Of a DNA stretch of 64,000 bases, positions 57,082-64,000 are shown piece after piece. Made by a program: the position numbers and the translations under genes. Below the pieces are notes generated by a model that saw only the letters and a program-made list of their open reading frames with translations, was not told the DNA's origin and did no database searches. This stretch comes from Pelagomonas calceolata (lineage: Eukaryota > Sar > Pelagophyceae > Pelagomonadales > Pelagomonadaceae). Each line of letters begins with the position of its first letter. Within the stretch, counting starts at the first letter, position 1. The stretch covers positions 1,860,001-1,924,000 of the forward strand of contig CAKKNE010000001.1 of the NCBI GenBank assembly GCA_918797485.1, given 5' to 3'.

Positions 57082-57561
57082 TCACATAACCTCACAGCAG
57101 AACCCCATCCTCCCATGCATTTTCAATTGATCGGACTGCGACGGCGTCGTCTCCGCGATCAACCGCCGCCACAGGTTGACCGCCGCCCGCAGCTCGTCGC
57201 GCGAGATCGTCTGCTCGTCGCCGTCGATATCGACCTCGCCCAGGATGAAATGCGCGTCGGCCAAGGACGGCCAGCCCGGCCGCTTCCCCCTCCGCACGTG
57301 CGGCGGGATGAAGTGCTCCAGTAATTTGACGAGCTCGTCCGCGTCGATTAAGTTGTTGTGGTCCGTGTCATACCTCGCGAAGAGCGCGTCGAGCTTATCG
57401 TCGAAGGTCGGCTCCGGCGCGACCTTGTGTATACCTAAAAGCTTCCGCGACGACTCGCGCAACTTTTGGAGGCGCTTTCTTAGTCTCGCGTTCTTCGAGA
57501 GTTCTGCTTGCTTTCTTCGTACCCTTACGACGCGGACGCCGACTTGCGCTGGGGCGGGCAT
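57082..57561 (-). CDS. EF-hand Ca2+-binding protein
   Basis: 159 residues from ATG 57561. A basic N-terminal helix (RKQAELSKNARLRKRLQKLR) precedes two EF-hands: YDTDHNNLIDADELVKLL, with a canonical 12-residue loop, and VDIDGDEQTISRDELRAAV, where the loop is one residue longer and may bind Ca2+ weakly. It ends MGFCCEVM. It could be a Ca2+ sensor with a basic target-binding tail; the partner is unknown. Confidence 0.82.
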   Translation of the reverse strand: MPAPAQVGVRVVRVRRKQAELSKNARLRKRLQKLRESSRKLLGIHKVAPEPTFDDKLDALFARYDTDHNNLIDADELVKLLEHFIPPHVRRGKRPGWPSLADAHFILGEVDIDGDEQTISRDELRAAVNLWRRLIAETTPSQSDQLKMHGRMGFCCEVM

Positions 57562-57769
57562 GGTCTTGGCTCACCGATGCGGCGATGGCGTGCTGCTTGT
57601 TGCCAGGCGTTGTGATGTGCTGTGGTTGTGTGGACTGCTGTGCGGGGGCAGCCTCTACTGCCTACCGCGGCGGCAGGGCAGCTCCAACGACACCGTGCGG
57701 ACGGCGTGGGGCCGAGACTCTGAGCTCACGCTGCGTGCACGTGGACAACGCCGGAAAAATGATGGGAAA

Positions 57770-57789
57770 ATAGTGTGTCAATACGCTAG
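57770..57789 (+). promoter_or_regulatory. CTAG promoter element, degenerate copy 11
   Basis: ATAGTG, core TGTCAATA, CGCTAG: the first C is changed to A. It lies between divergent genes, 209 bp from 57561 and 254 bp from 58043. Nothing else is seen in 57562-58042. Confidence 0.5.
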
Positions 57790-58042
57790 TTAATTCCTGA
57801 TTTGACTCGCGCCGATTGCGCCATAAACGCGAACCGGTTATCGCAGGGCTTGCCGCGGAATCTCTACGCTCACTACAGAAGCGCTGTGAACACCTGCACC
57901 TGTGTACGGACTGTACACACTTGCTGCTCTCAAGTGCTGCTCTGGCACTGTGCCTCGCCGCAGCGCTAAGCACGCTGCCGCGACGAGTCATCACAAGCTG
58001 GCTCGCGTCGCACTCCTCGCAACGTCGGCCGCCGCCCTCAGC

Positions 58043-58837
58043 ATGCAGTCGTCCCCAGCATTTTCAAGAAATATAGAACCAATAGCCGACGCCATGGCCG
58101 CGCAGGGCTTTGATAGATGCGAGTTCCTGTTAGAACTAGGCTGCGGCCCCGGCGAGCACGTCGTAGAATTCGCAAAGAGATGGGAGGAACCGTTCTTCCA
58201 GCCCACGGACTGTAGCAGGGCAGCCATTACGTCCACGGATCTGCGCGCGAGGGAGGCGGGGCTGCGCGCTACGAGAATCTGTCCCGCGCGCATCGTCGAC
58301 GTGGCGGAAGATGAATGGCCGCAGGTCGAGGGCGATCCACCATATGACGGTATCTACTCAATAAATGTGGTACATATCATGGCGAAGACTGCCATTCCTT
58401 CGTTCTTCGCGGGCTGCGGCCGGAATTTGAGGCCCGGAGGTCTCCTTGGATTGTACGACACCTGGACGTTTGATGGTGAGTTCGTGGGGCCGAACAACCA
58501 GCGCTTTGATCAATCATTACGCTCACAGGGCTACGGCGGCGTCTCTTCGATTGAAGAGTGTGATCAAGCGGCATCAAAGGCGGGCCTGGAGAGAATTGAC
58601 GTGTCATATTTGCCGGCGAACAACCAGTTCGTCACGTACCGCAAGATTGACGACGGTGATATTACACCCGCGTCCCTCGAGTTCCGGGAAGCGGTCATGA
58701 GGGCGGATCTGCAGGAGGAGGATGCAAGGGCTCCTCCCCTACCGATGGGTCCATCCCCAGATGACTACACGGGCGAGCTGCCGGTCGCCGGCGCCGAGGG
58801 CTTCGCCGACGGTGTGGGTGGCGAGGACGATCTGTGA
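58043..58837 (+). CDS. DUF938/METTL26-like SAM methyltransferase
   Basis: 264 residues from ATG 58043; the longer frame starts at GTG. Family pattern: FSRNIEPIADAM, FLLELGCGPGEHVVEFAKRW (motif I), FFQPTDCSRAAITS, IYSINVVHIMAKTAIPSFF, LRPGGLLGLYDTWTFDGEF, NNQRFDQSLRSQGY, AGLERIDVSYLPANN. These are the conserved blocks of the UPF0585/METTL26 group, whose substrate is not known to me. The last 50 residues are an acidic, Pro-rich tail not typical of the family. Confidence 0.88.
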   Translation: MQSSPAFSRNIEPIADAMAAQGFDRCEFLLELGCGPGEHVVEFAKRWEEPFFQPTDCSRAAITSTDLRAREAGLRATRICPARIVDVAEDEWPQVEGDPPYDGIYSINVVHIMAKTAIPSFFAGCGRNLRPGGLLGLYDTWTFDGEFVGPNNQRFDQSLRSQGYGGVSSIEECDQAASKAGLERIDVSYLPANNQFVTYRKIDDGDITPASLEFREAVMRADLQEEDARAPPLPMGPSPDDYTGELPVAGAEGFADGVGGEDDL

Positions 58838-58842
58838 CTGTC

Positions 58843-58862
58843 GTCGACGCCGTCGACGCGAC
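58843..58862. repeat. GTCGACGCCGTCGACGCGAC near-palindrome after stop
   Basis: Begins about 5 bp past the DUF938 stop and is nearly self-complementary. Variant of the core found after other stops and in introns. Confidence 0.45.
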
Positions 58863-58935
58863 AAAAAATATAACTAAGTTTTCCTGTTTTTTACTTGTAT
58901 GCCACTGCGCTTCTCGCAGTAGTCCTACTCGTCGT

Positions 58936-59934
58936 CTACTCGTCCATGACGAACGCCGGCGCGCCCTTCTTGCGCTGGCGGATCTCGCGTTTGGTGGACG
59001 CTTTTAGGGGAGACGCGGCTTCCTGTCGCGTCGACTGCCACTTGTCGAAGTTCTCCTTGAGGTAGCATTTTGTGGAGAGCAACTTGTGCTGCTCGCTCCC
59101 GGACAGCGCGTCCCAGGCATCCGCACCTCCTAAGTAGCCCTCGATGACCTCCTGGGCCTCGTCGGCGTCCAGCACTTGACCAGAGGCGATCTTCTTCTTC
59201 AGCTCCGAAGATCTAGCCCCGGACTTGAACATGCTGAGAGGATACAGAGCGACCTTGACGAATAAATTGTCTCTCAACGAGGGAAAGGCGTACTCATCAG
59301 GTAGCTCTGATTTGGCGACTAATTTCTGTAACGTTTCCTTGAGAAACGCCTTTTCCTCTTGGGACGTCATTTTTGTTTTTTTGCCCTTCTTTCGCTTTTT
59401 GCTCTCCTCGGCCACAATCTCGTCGGCCTCCTTCCGGAACACGGCACCTTCGGGCGCTCTCGCTAATGCTGCTTTCACTAAAGCTTTGGTGTACTCCTGG
59501 TACTTGCTATATTGGAGCGCCGGCTGGACCAATGCCGCGAACACTAGTAGGATGAAAAGGACACCCTTCAGACTGGTTTTAGGAGCGTAGGAGAAGTCGA
59601 CGAAGGTACCATACAGCGACCAGTACTCGGACGGGTTTTCCGTGTAGTAGTCCAATTTTTTGCGCTGCTCGTCGTCCGTGAGCACCTCGTTGGCCCGCGC
59701 GACGCGGTTGAACTTCCTTAATGCCCTCTGATCACCGGGGTTCTTGTCCGGGTGGAACTCGAGACTGAGGCTTCGGTAAGCTCGTCGGATCTGCGCCTTC
59801 GTCGCGTTCGGGAAGAGACCGAGCTCGGTGTAGCAGTCGGGCACGCCGCAGAACTTCTCCCACTTGTCCTCGAACTTCGGGGTCGCCGCGGTGGCCGTGG
59901 TTATTAATGCGGCTAGCGCCGCTACCCGCCTCAT
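58936..59934 (-). CDS. ER membrane J-protein (DNAJC25-like)
   Basis: 332 residues from ATG 59934. Signal peptide MRRVAALAALITTATA. J domain near 28-100: DCYTELGLFPNATKAQIRRA, SLEFHPDKNPGD with HPD, and FNRVARANEVLTDDEQRKKL. Then a membrane helix (GVLFILLVFAALVQPALQY), a basic linker (KKRKKGKKTK), and a C-terminal part. J domain at the lumenal N-terminus followed by the NEVL...YY...Y segment and a single helix is the DNAJC25 layout. It would recruit BiP-type Hsp70 in the ER. The gap 59935-60308 shows no CTAG element. Confidence 0.85.
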   Translation of the reverse strand: MRRVAALAALITTATAATPKFEDKWEKFCGVPDCYTELGLFPNATKAQIRRAYRSLSLEFHPDKNPGDQRALRKFNRVARANEVLTDDEQRKKLDYYTENPSEYWSLYGTFVDFSYAPKTSLKGVLFILLVFAALVQPALQYSKYQEYTKALVKAALARAPEGAVFRKEADEIVAEESKKRKKGKKTKMTSQEEKAFLKETLQKLVAKSELPDEYAFPSLRDNLFVKVALYPLSMFKSGARSSELKKKIASGQVLDADEAQEVIEGYLGGADAWDALSGSEQHKLLSTKCYLKENFDKWQSTRQEAASPLKASTKREIRQRKKGAPAFVMDE

Positions 59935-60308
59935 TGTAGCTGCGGTAGCAGTGTGTTTCACTCCAAAGCGGCGGCGCGCGCGGCTGGTGGCGACGGCTCG
60001 CCTGTTCTACTGCTGGGACGCGTTGCCACGCCTGTCCTCGAGAGCTGGCACTGCGTGTGCAGCCCGCAGCGGCTCCAAGTGTCGTCTCGCCGGCAGCAAC
60101 AAGTCTGCCTGAGAGCCTCAGCGATGCGGGTCTTTTGCTCAATCTACGCCGTCTGCAGCAAGCAAGAGGGCTCCCTGGAGACGCCTCGGCCCGGGACGGC
60201 TATCGTGCAGAGGGACACTAGCTGCGATTGCATGCCTGCCTCTGCGACTCAGCCTTGCTTTTTGCTGCACGAATAGCTGACCTGTGCAAGTAGCGCTCGC
60301 ATTGCAGG

Positions 60309-60788
60309 ATGGCCGGCGATAAGCCCAACCCGACGCAGCGCCCGGCGCCGGCGCGAGGGCCTGGCGGCGGCGCCCTCCAGCAGCGCAAGCGCCCGGCGCG
60401 GACCGCCAGCGGCGGCCGGCGGCCGCAGCAGCAGCCCGGCATCCTGCGCTTCTACGCCGAGGAGACGCCGGGCCTCAAGATCGGGCCGACGACCGTACGC
60501 GGCCGCGTCGCTTTTATTTTTATTGCAGTTTATTGCAACCGTGGCCTTATCATTCGCATCGGAGGGACGCATCGATGGCGTGGAGGTGGTGGAGATCCCA
60601 CCGGCACGCCATCGCCGCGACCGTCGCCGAATGCACCTCACGCGACGCACGCGCAGGTTCTGGTGATGTCCGTCATGTTCGTCGGCTTTGTGGTGCTCCT
60701 CCACATCTACGGCAAGCTCACGGCCGTGCCCGACGCGGTCGACGAGGACCCGATCATGCCCGAGACCCCGGGCGCTGAGGGCGCCTAG
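60309..60788 (+). CDS. SEC61B: Sec61 translocon beta subunit (two exons)
   Basis: Exon 1 60309-60494, intron 60495-60656 (162 nt), exon 2 60657-60788; phase 0; 105 residues. The join gives LKIGPTT then VLVMSVMFVGFVVLLHIYGK, matching the strongly conserved 'GLKVGPxxVLVMSLxFIxxVxxLHIxGK' of Sec61 beta. The Pro/Arg-rich cytosolic N-terminus and single C-terminal helix are normal; the acidic tail after the helix (about 20 residues) is longer than usual. It is part of the ER protein-conducting channel. The intron begins GTACGCGG and contains the core in both orientations (CATCGATGGCGTGG, CACGCCATCGCCGCGACC). Confidence 0.93.
   Translation: MAGDKPNPTQRPAPARGPGGGALQQRKRPARTASGGRRPQQQPGILRFYAEETPGLKIGPTTVRGRVAFIFIAVYCNRGLIIRIGGTHRWRGGGGDPTGTPSPRPSPNAPHATHAQVLVMSVMFVGFVVLLHIYGKLTAVPDAVDEDPIMPETPGAEGA
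60495..60656 (+). mobile_element. Possible older introner element in SEC61B
   Basis: GT...AG intron with the core motif in both orientations about 45 bp apart, able to fold. Flanking octamers GTACGCGG and GTTCTGGT do not match, so the insertion signature is lost if it existed. Confidence 0.4.
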
Positions 60789-60807
60789 GGACTACTAAGA
60801 TTCTTCG

Positions 60808-62115
60808 TTAGTTACCGCGCGTGCCGAATTTCTGCGCCCACTCGTCGTAGCGTTCGAGCAGAGATGCGTCCGCGCTCGGCTTGATGACTCTCAAAGCCTT
60901 GGCGAAGTCCGTTTTTTTGCATGGGCGCACATCCTTGATATTGATAGATGCGATGCGCTCGCCGAGTTCCCGCAAAGGCTCCTGGACGGCGTCCTCCGCG
61001 AGCAATCGTAGGTCGGACGCTGAGTAATTTTCAGTGGCATTGACGATCGCGGCCCGGTCGGCCGCGGATATTTTTTGGGCGACGTCGCCCCGATCAAGGA
61101 GACCATCCAAGATGACCCTTCTCGCAGTAGAATCAGGCAGTGGTATGAGGACCCGTCTAGGTACGCGTCGTAACAAGGCATCATCGAGGTCCCAGGGACG
61201 GTTCGTCGCGGCCATAAACAAAATCCGATCTTCCCTGGAAGTGCCGGCGCCGTCGAGCTGCACAAGGAACTCCGTCTTCATCCTCCTGGAACTCTCCTGG
61301 TCGCCGTCGCCGCGCGCCGACAGTAATGAGTCGACCTCGTCGAGGAAGATGACCGAGGGCTGGCGCTCCCGAGCGATCCGGAACAGCGCGCGGACCATTT
61401 TTTCGCTTTCACCCACGTACTTGGACGTCAGCGACGCCGCAGATGCGGCGAAGAAGCTCTTAGCGTTGGACTCCGTAGCGACGGCCTTGGCCAAGAAAGT
61501 CTTGCCCGTGCCCGGCGGCCCGAAGAGGAGCACACCCCGTGGTGGCGCCCGGAGCCCTCGGTAGAGGTCCGGTCTCAAGTTCGGCAACACAACAGCTTCT
61601 TTCAGAGTGCGTTTGGCAGCTTCCAACCCGGCCACGTCCGCCCACCTAACAGCTGAAGAACCGTCGAGCATCTCCTGGAGCACGCGCGCTTCGAAGGGGT
61701 CGCGCACGATGTTCTCTGGCGCGGCTGGCGGCGGCGGCGAGGTGCGGCGTCGCGGCGCTTGCGGGGACGTGCGGCGGACCGGTTTTCGTGGAGGCACCTT
61801 CGGCGGCCGCGGCCTGGCCCCATAATTGTCGTGGTCGGGGCGCTTCGCCTGCGCGAGCTGCTTGCACCGCTCCGCGCGCGCCATGTACTCTTCGACGGTC
61901 TTCAGGATGACGGCCCGCTTCGGCTCGTCACTCTCAGATTGATGGCGCTCTATTAGTAATCTCAAGCCCTCCTCGTAGAGCATCACTGCTGTCGAGTACT
62001 GCTTGCTATCATCAAAACGGCGCGCGTCTTTCAATTTGGCCACGGCCGCCTCCACCTGGCCGTTGTCTTCATTTTGTTTCGGCTTCGACCGCATGCGTGC
62101 CAGGAGGGAGCTCAT
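60808..62115 (-). CDS. SPAST: Spastin-like microtubule-severing AAA ATPase
   Basis: 435 residues from ATG 62115. The N-terminal 70 residues form a MIT-type three-helix unit (QYSTAVMLYEEGLRLLIERH). A basic Pro/Arg linker follows (PRPPKVPPRKPVRR), as in the microtubule-binding region. The AAA domain has VRWADVAGLEAAKRTLKEAV, Walker A FGPPGTGKT, SAASLTSKYVGESEKMVRAL, Walker B VIFLDEVDSLL, MAATNRPWDLD, and the arginine fingers (LLRRVPRR). The LPNLRPDLYRGLRAPPRG block is diagnostic of spastin/fidgetin over VPS4 or katanin. No N-terminal hydrophobic hairpin is seen, so it resembles the short isoform. Confidence 0.92.
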   Translation of the reverse strand: MSSLLARMRSKPKQNEDNGQVEAAVAKLKDARRFDDSKQYSTAVMLYEEGLRLLIERHQSESDEPKRAVILKTVEEYMARAERCKQLAQAKRPDHDNYGARPRPPKVPPRKPVRRTSPQAPRRRTSPPPPAAPENIVRDPFEARVLQEMLDGSSAVRWADVAGLEAAKRTLKEAVVLPNLRPDLYRGLRAPPRGVLLFGPPGTGKTFLAKAVATESNAKSFFAASAASLTSKYVGESEKMVRALFRIARERQPSVIFLDEVDSLLSARGDGDQESSRRMKTEFLVQLDGAGTSREDRILFMAATNRPWDLDDALLRRVPRRVLIPLPDSTARRVILDGLLDRGDVAQKISAADRAAIVNATENYSASDLRLLAEDAVQEPLRELGERIASINIKDVRPCKKTDFAKALRVIKPSADASLLERYDEWAQKFGTRGN

Positions 62116-62276
62116 TGTTGTTGTCTCCTGTGCTGATCTCAGCGGTGCGCGTCGACTGGCGTGAAAGTGCTACCAGCTGGTCCAGGCGGTTGTCTGGGCT
62201 TCCTCTGGTGACTTTGGACCTCAGAACGATTCGTAGGCGATGCAAAGCCGCCGCAAAGCCACGAAAGTTGCTTGCG

Positions 62277-62298
62277 CTAGTGTGTCACAGGACGCTAG
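62277..62298 (+). promoter_or_regulatory. CTAG palindromic promoter element, copy 12
   Basis: CTAGTG, core TGTCACAGGA, CGCTAG (22 bp). It lies between divergent spastin (162 bp) and PX gene (214 bp) starts. Nothing else is seen in 62116-62511. Confidence 0.7.
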
Positions 62299-62511
62299 CT
62301 TCGCGGCCTGGGCTAACCTTTTTGCGGGCTGTATCGCGGCAAACCAGGTCGCGTTTCACTGTCAGCGCTGCTTCGACACTCCTACGGTGCCACCTGAACG
62401 CGCCGGACGAGCGCTGTACGCCACAGGAGAGCTCGCAGCCCCAATTCACCTCTCAGCCAAAACCAGTCCATTGCAAGGCGGGGATACGCTCACAAACTAA
62501 AAAAGGAAAAA

Positions 62512-63195
62512 ATGCCCCGCGTCGCGAGAATACGAGTCCCAATCTACCAGGAGACGGGCAAGCACACCCTGTACCGAATAGAAGTGACGACGGACGACGG
62601 CCGAACTAGAAAGGTAGAGCGCCGCTACAGAGACGTACTAAGGTTCCACGGCACGCTCTGTAGGGCCGCCCCGCACCCGAAACTGGAACAATTCGACTTC
62701 CCGCACAAGAGCATATTAAACACGAACGCGGAGTTCACGAAGGAACGAAGGAGATCAGGCTTCGAAGCGTACTTCGCCCTGCTGTTGTCGCTGGGCCCGA
62801 ACTACGCGCCCTTCGTCGAGACCTTCCTCAAGGCCGACGAGCGGGCTTTAGATGATTCGGGCCACTCGCGGCCGGCGACACCAACACCTGTTGCAGCACA
62901 ACCGGCGGTCGTCTTCGACGACGACGAGGACGACGACGACAGTACCATCGCCATCCAGCAACCACCACTAGTTCTAGAAAAGCCGCGGTCGCTGACGCAC
63001 TGGGCGCTGTGCTTCTACCTACCGGTGGCCTTAGTGACCTACGCGCACTGCTGCGTCCTCACGTTGTTAGGAGCTCTCCACACAGAGGACTGGTCGAAGG
63101 GCCAGGCCTGGCTCGCCGTCCTATCGGCGCCGCTCGTGCTCTGTGTGGCTTTGGCATTACTGGCGCCGGCCGTCGACGACTCCGAGGAGTACTAA
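62512..63195 (+). CDS. PX-domain protein with two membrane helices
   Basis: 227 residues. A PX fold at about 5-110: RIRVPIYQETGKHTLYRIEV, TRKVERRYRDVLRFHGTLCR with the Arg-Arg-Tyr phosphoinositide site, FPHKSILN, and ERRRSGFEAYFALLL with the second basic site. An acidic linker (DDDEDDDDS) leads to two helices (HWALCFYLPVALVTYAHCCV, AWLAVLSAPLVLCVALALLA). It likely sits on endosomal-type membranes and binds PI3P. Tail-anchored helix pairs are unusual in sorting nexins. Confidence 0.85.
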   Translation: MPRVARIRVPIYQETGKHTLYRIEVTTDDGRTRKVERRYRDVLRFHGTLCRAAPHPKLEQFDFPHKSILNTNAEFTKERRRSGFEAYFALLLSLGPNYAPFVETFLKADERALDDSGHSRPATPTPVAAQPAVVFDDDEDDDDSTIAIQQPPLVLEKPRSLTHWALCFYLPVALVTYAHCCVLTLLGALHTEDWSKGQAWLAVLSAPLVLCVALALLAPAVDDSEEY

Positions 63196-63200
63196 TGTAG

Positions 63201-63941
63201 TTAATCCCACGATTCTCTAGACGCTTTGACCCGATCGAAGGCGGAAAACCGCCGCGCGTCGCCAGCGTGGACCATCGAATCGATCTCCCGCGGGTCCTTC
63301 TCGACAAAGTGCCGCCGCGTCTCCGTCACGAAGCGGTTGTCCTCGCCCAAGGCGATGGCGTCGGCGACGTTGTGCGACCGGAAGAGGTCCTGCCTCGTTC
63401 TAGAAGCCGGTGGCCGGTGGCCCGTGCCGTGATTCTTGTGCGCGTCGCGCATTTGCGTCACGAAGCGATCTTCTTCGCTGTCGGATCTAAAAATGCGCGT
63501 GTGGAACTGGAGGTCCTTGGACGTGAGGCGCATCTGGGGCGTCACGCACGTCGGGCCCGCGCGCCCGGAAGGTTGTCTATGCTTCGGCCGCGCGCCGTGC
63601 GCTCGCAACGTCTCCGCGTAATTCCTATCAGTCGTCGACGTCAGCGCTTTCTCGGTCACATGCGGTGCAATAGACGACCGCTGCAGCATCTCCGTGCTCA
63701 GCGTCGGCTTCTCCGCGTTCCTCGAGACAACAGGAGCGTCGAACGCCGCTTGCGACTGTGACTTATAGTCCCTGGGCGCCCACTCGGGGTGCTGCGCGAA
63801 GGGCTCGTGGCGCTGCAAGGCCGCTGACTTCTTGATGCCCCGCGTTTCCTTGGGGAAGGCCTTGCGCAGGCCCGCCCTTGGCACCGGTGGGGCCGGTGTC
63901 GGGGCATTCGCCTGCTTGAGGACGTCGCCGAGCGACGGCAT
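63201..63941 (-). CDS. Unknown 246-residue basic protein with repeat motif
   Basis: ATG at 63941; the longer frame starts at GTG. Basic, Pro/Ser-rich, with no membrane or enzyme motif. A loose repeat is visible: TDRNYAETLRAHG, EDRFVTQMRDAHKNHG, DNRFVTETRRHFVEKD (D-R-[FY]-V-T-x-x-R). Such short spaced repeats occur in microtubule-associated or axonemal proteins, but this is only an impression. Its 3' end is 5 bp from the convergent PX gene's stop. Confidence 0.7.
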   Translation of the reverse strand: MPSLGDVLKQANAPTPAPPVPRAGLRKAFPKETRGIKKSAALQRHEPFAQHPEWAPRDYKSQSQAAFDAPVVSRNAEKPTLSTEMLQRSSIAPHVTEKALTSTTDRNYAETLRAHGARPKHRQPSGRAGPTCVTPQMRLTSKDLQFHTRIFRSDSEEDRFVTQMRDAHKNHGTGHRPPASRTRQDLFRSHNVADAIALGEDNRFVTETRRHFVEKDPREIDSMVHAGDARRFSAFDRVKASRESWD

Positions 63942-64000
63942 TTTTGTTGTTGGTGGCGCGGCGGCGGCGTCGAGCGTGTTCACCGCCCAACTGTTGTTGG

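Overview
This is nuclear DNA from a eukaryotic microalga, most likely a stramenopile of the pelagophyte type (Aureococcus/Pelagomonas-like). The grounds are: GC-rich, gene-dense sequence with about 39 mostly intronless genes on both strands; eukaryote-only families (Sec61 beta, spastin, HYPK, glucosidase II beta, an IP3-receptor-type channel, U-box E3, MORN, PX); several N-termini with a signal peptide followed by an Ala-x-Ala-Pro-like cut, as in bipartite plastid leaders of stramenopile algae; and short introns that look like introner elements, a type described in Aureococcus. The assignment to a lineage is inference. Coordinates of CDS starts are placed at the first sensible ATG, because many longer frames begin at non-ATG codons.

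Layout. 1-8.1 kb: an edge-cut unknown protein, a zinc-knuckle protein, a plastid uroporphyrinogen decarboxylase (with a Glu where the invariant His is expected), a MORN protein whose start region is tandemly duplicated, an unknown protein, HYPK, and two methyltransferases. 8.3-22.5 kb: a thiol dioxygenase, then two ion channels: a voltage-gated/cyclic-nucleotide-domain channel with an odd pore, and a 3143-residue IP3-receptor-like channel that carries a complete S1-S4 voltage-sensor-like module in its middle. 22.5-36 kb: an AsmA-like membrane protein, an SGNH hydrolase with Cys-rich repeats, a 62-residue membrane ORF lying 2 nt before a second ORF, RNA 3'-phosphate cyclase, an FKBP, glucosidase II beta, a repeat-rich plastid protein and a plastid methyltransferase. 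36-46 kb: a subtilase gene that has lost its catalytic core, unknown nuclear proteins, a WW/zinc-finger protein, a SAP-domain coiled-coil protein with four exons, and a 1.6 kb gene-free stretch holding a dispersed repeat. 46-64 kb: a plastid SnoaL-like protein, a possible Mediator subunit 8, a RING-like protein, a TRM13-type tRNA methyltransferase, a TPR/J-domain protein, a U-box protein, an EF-hand protein, a DUF938 methyltransferase, an ER J-protein, Sec61 beta, spastin, a PX protein and an unknown protein.

Three things are not explained by the gene list. First, a 20-22 bp imperfect palindrome (CTAGTG, about nine bases, CGCTAG) occurs as single copies in at least twelve intergenic promoter regions, usually 100-270 bp from a start codon and often between divergent genes. 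Second, several introns obey one rule: the intron is an 8-bp target duplication beginning GT plus an element ending CACAG; two copies (28.1 and 35.4 kb) still have near-perfect duplications. Third, a SINE-like repeat is present twice at 22.7 kb and twice, inverted, at 45 kb. The channel with a built-in voltage sensor and the shared promoter element are the most interesting finds.
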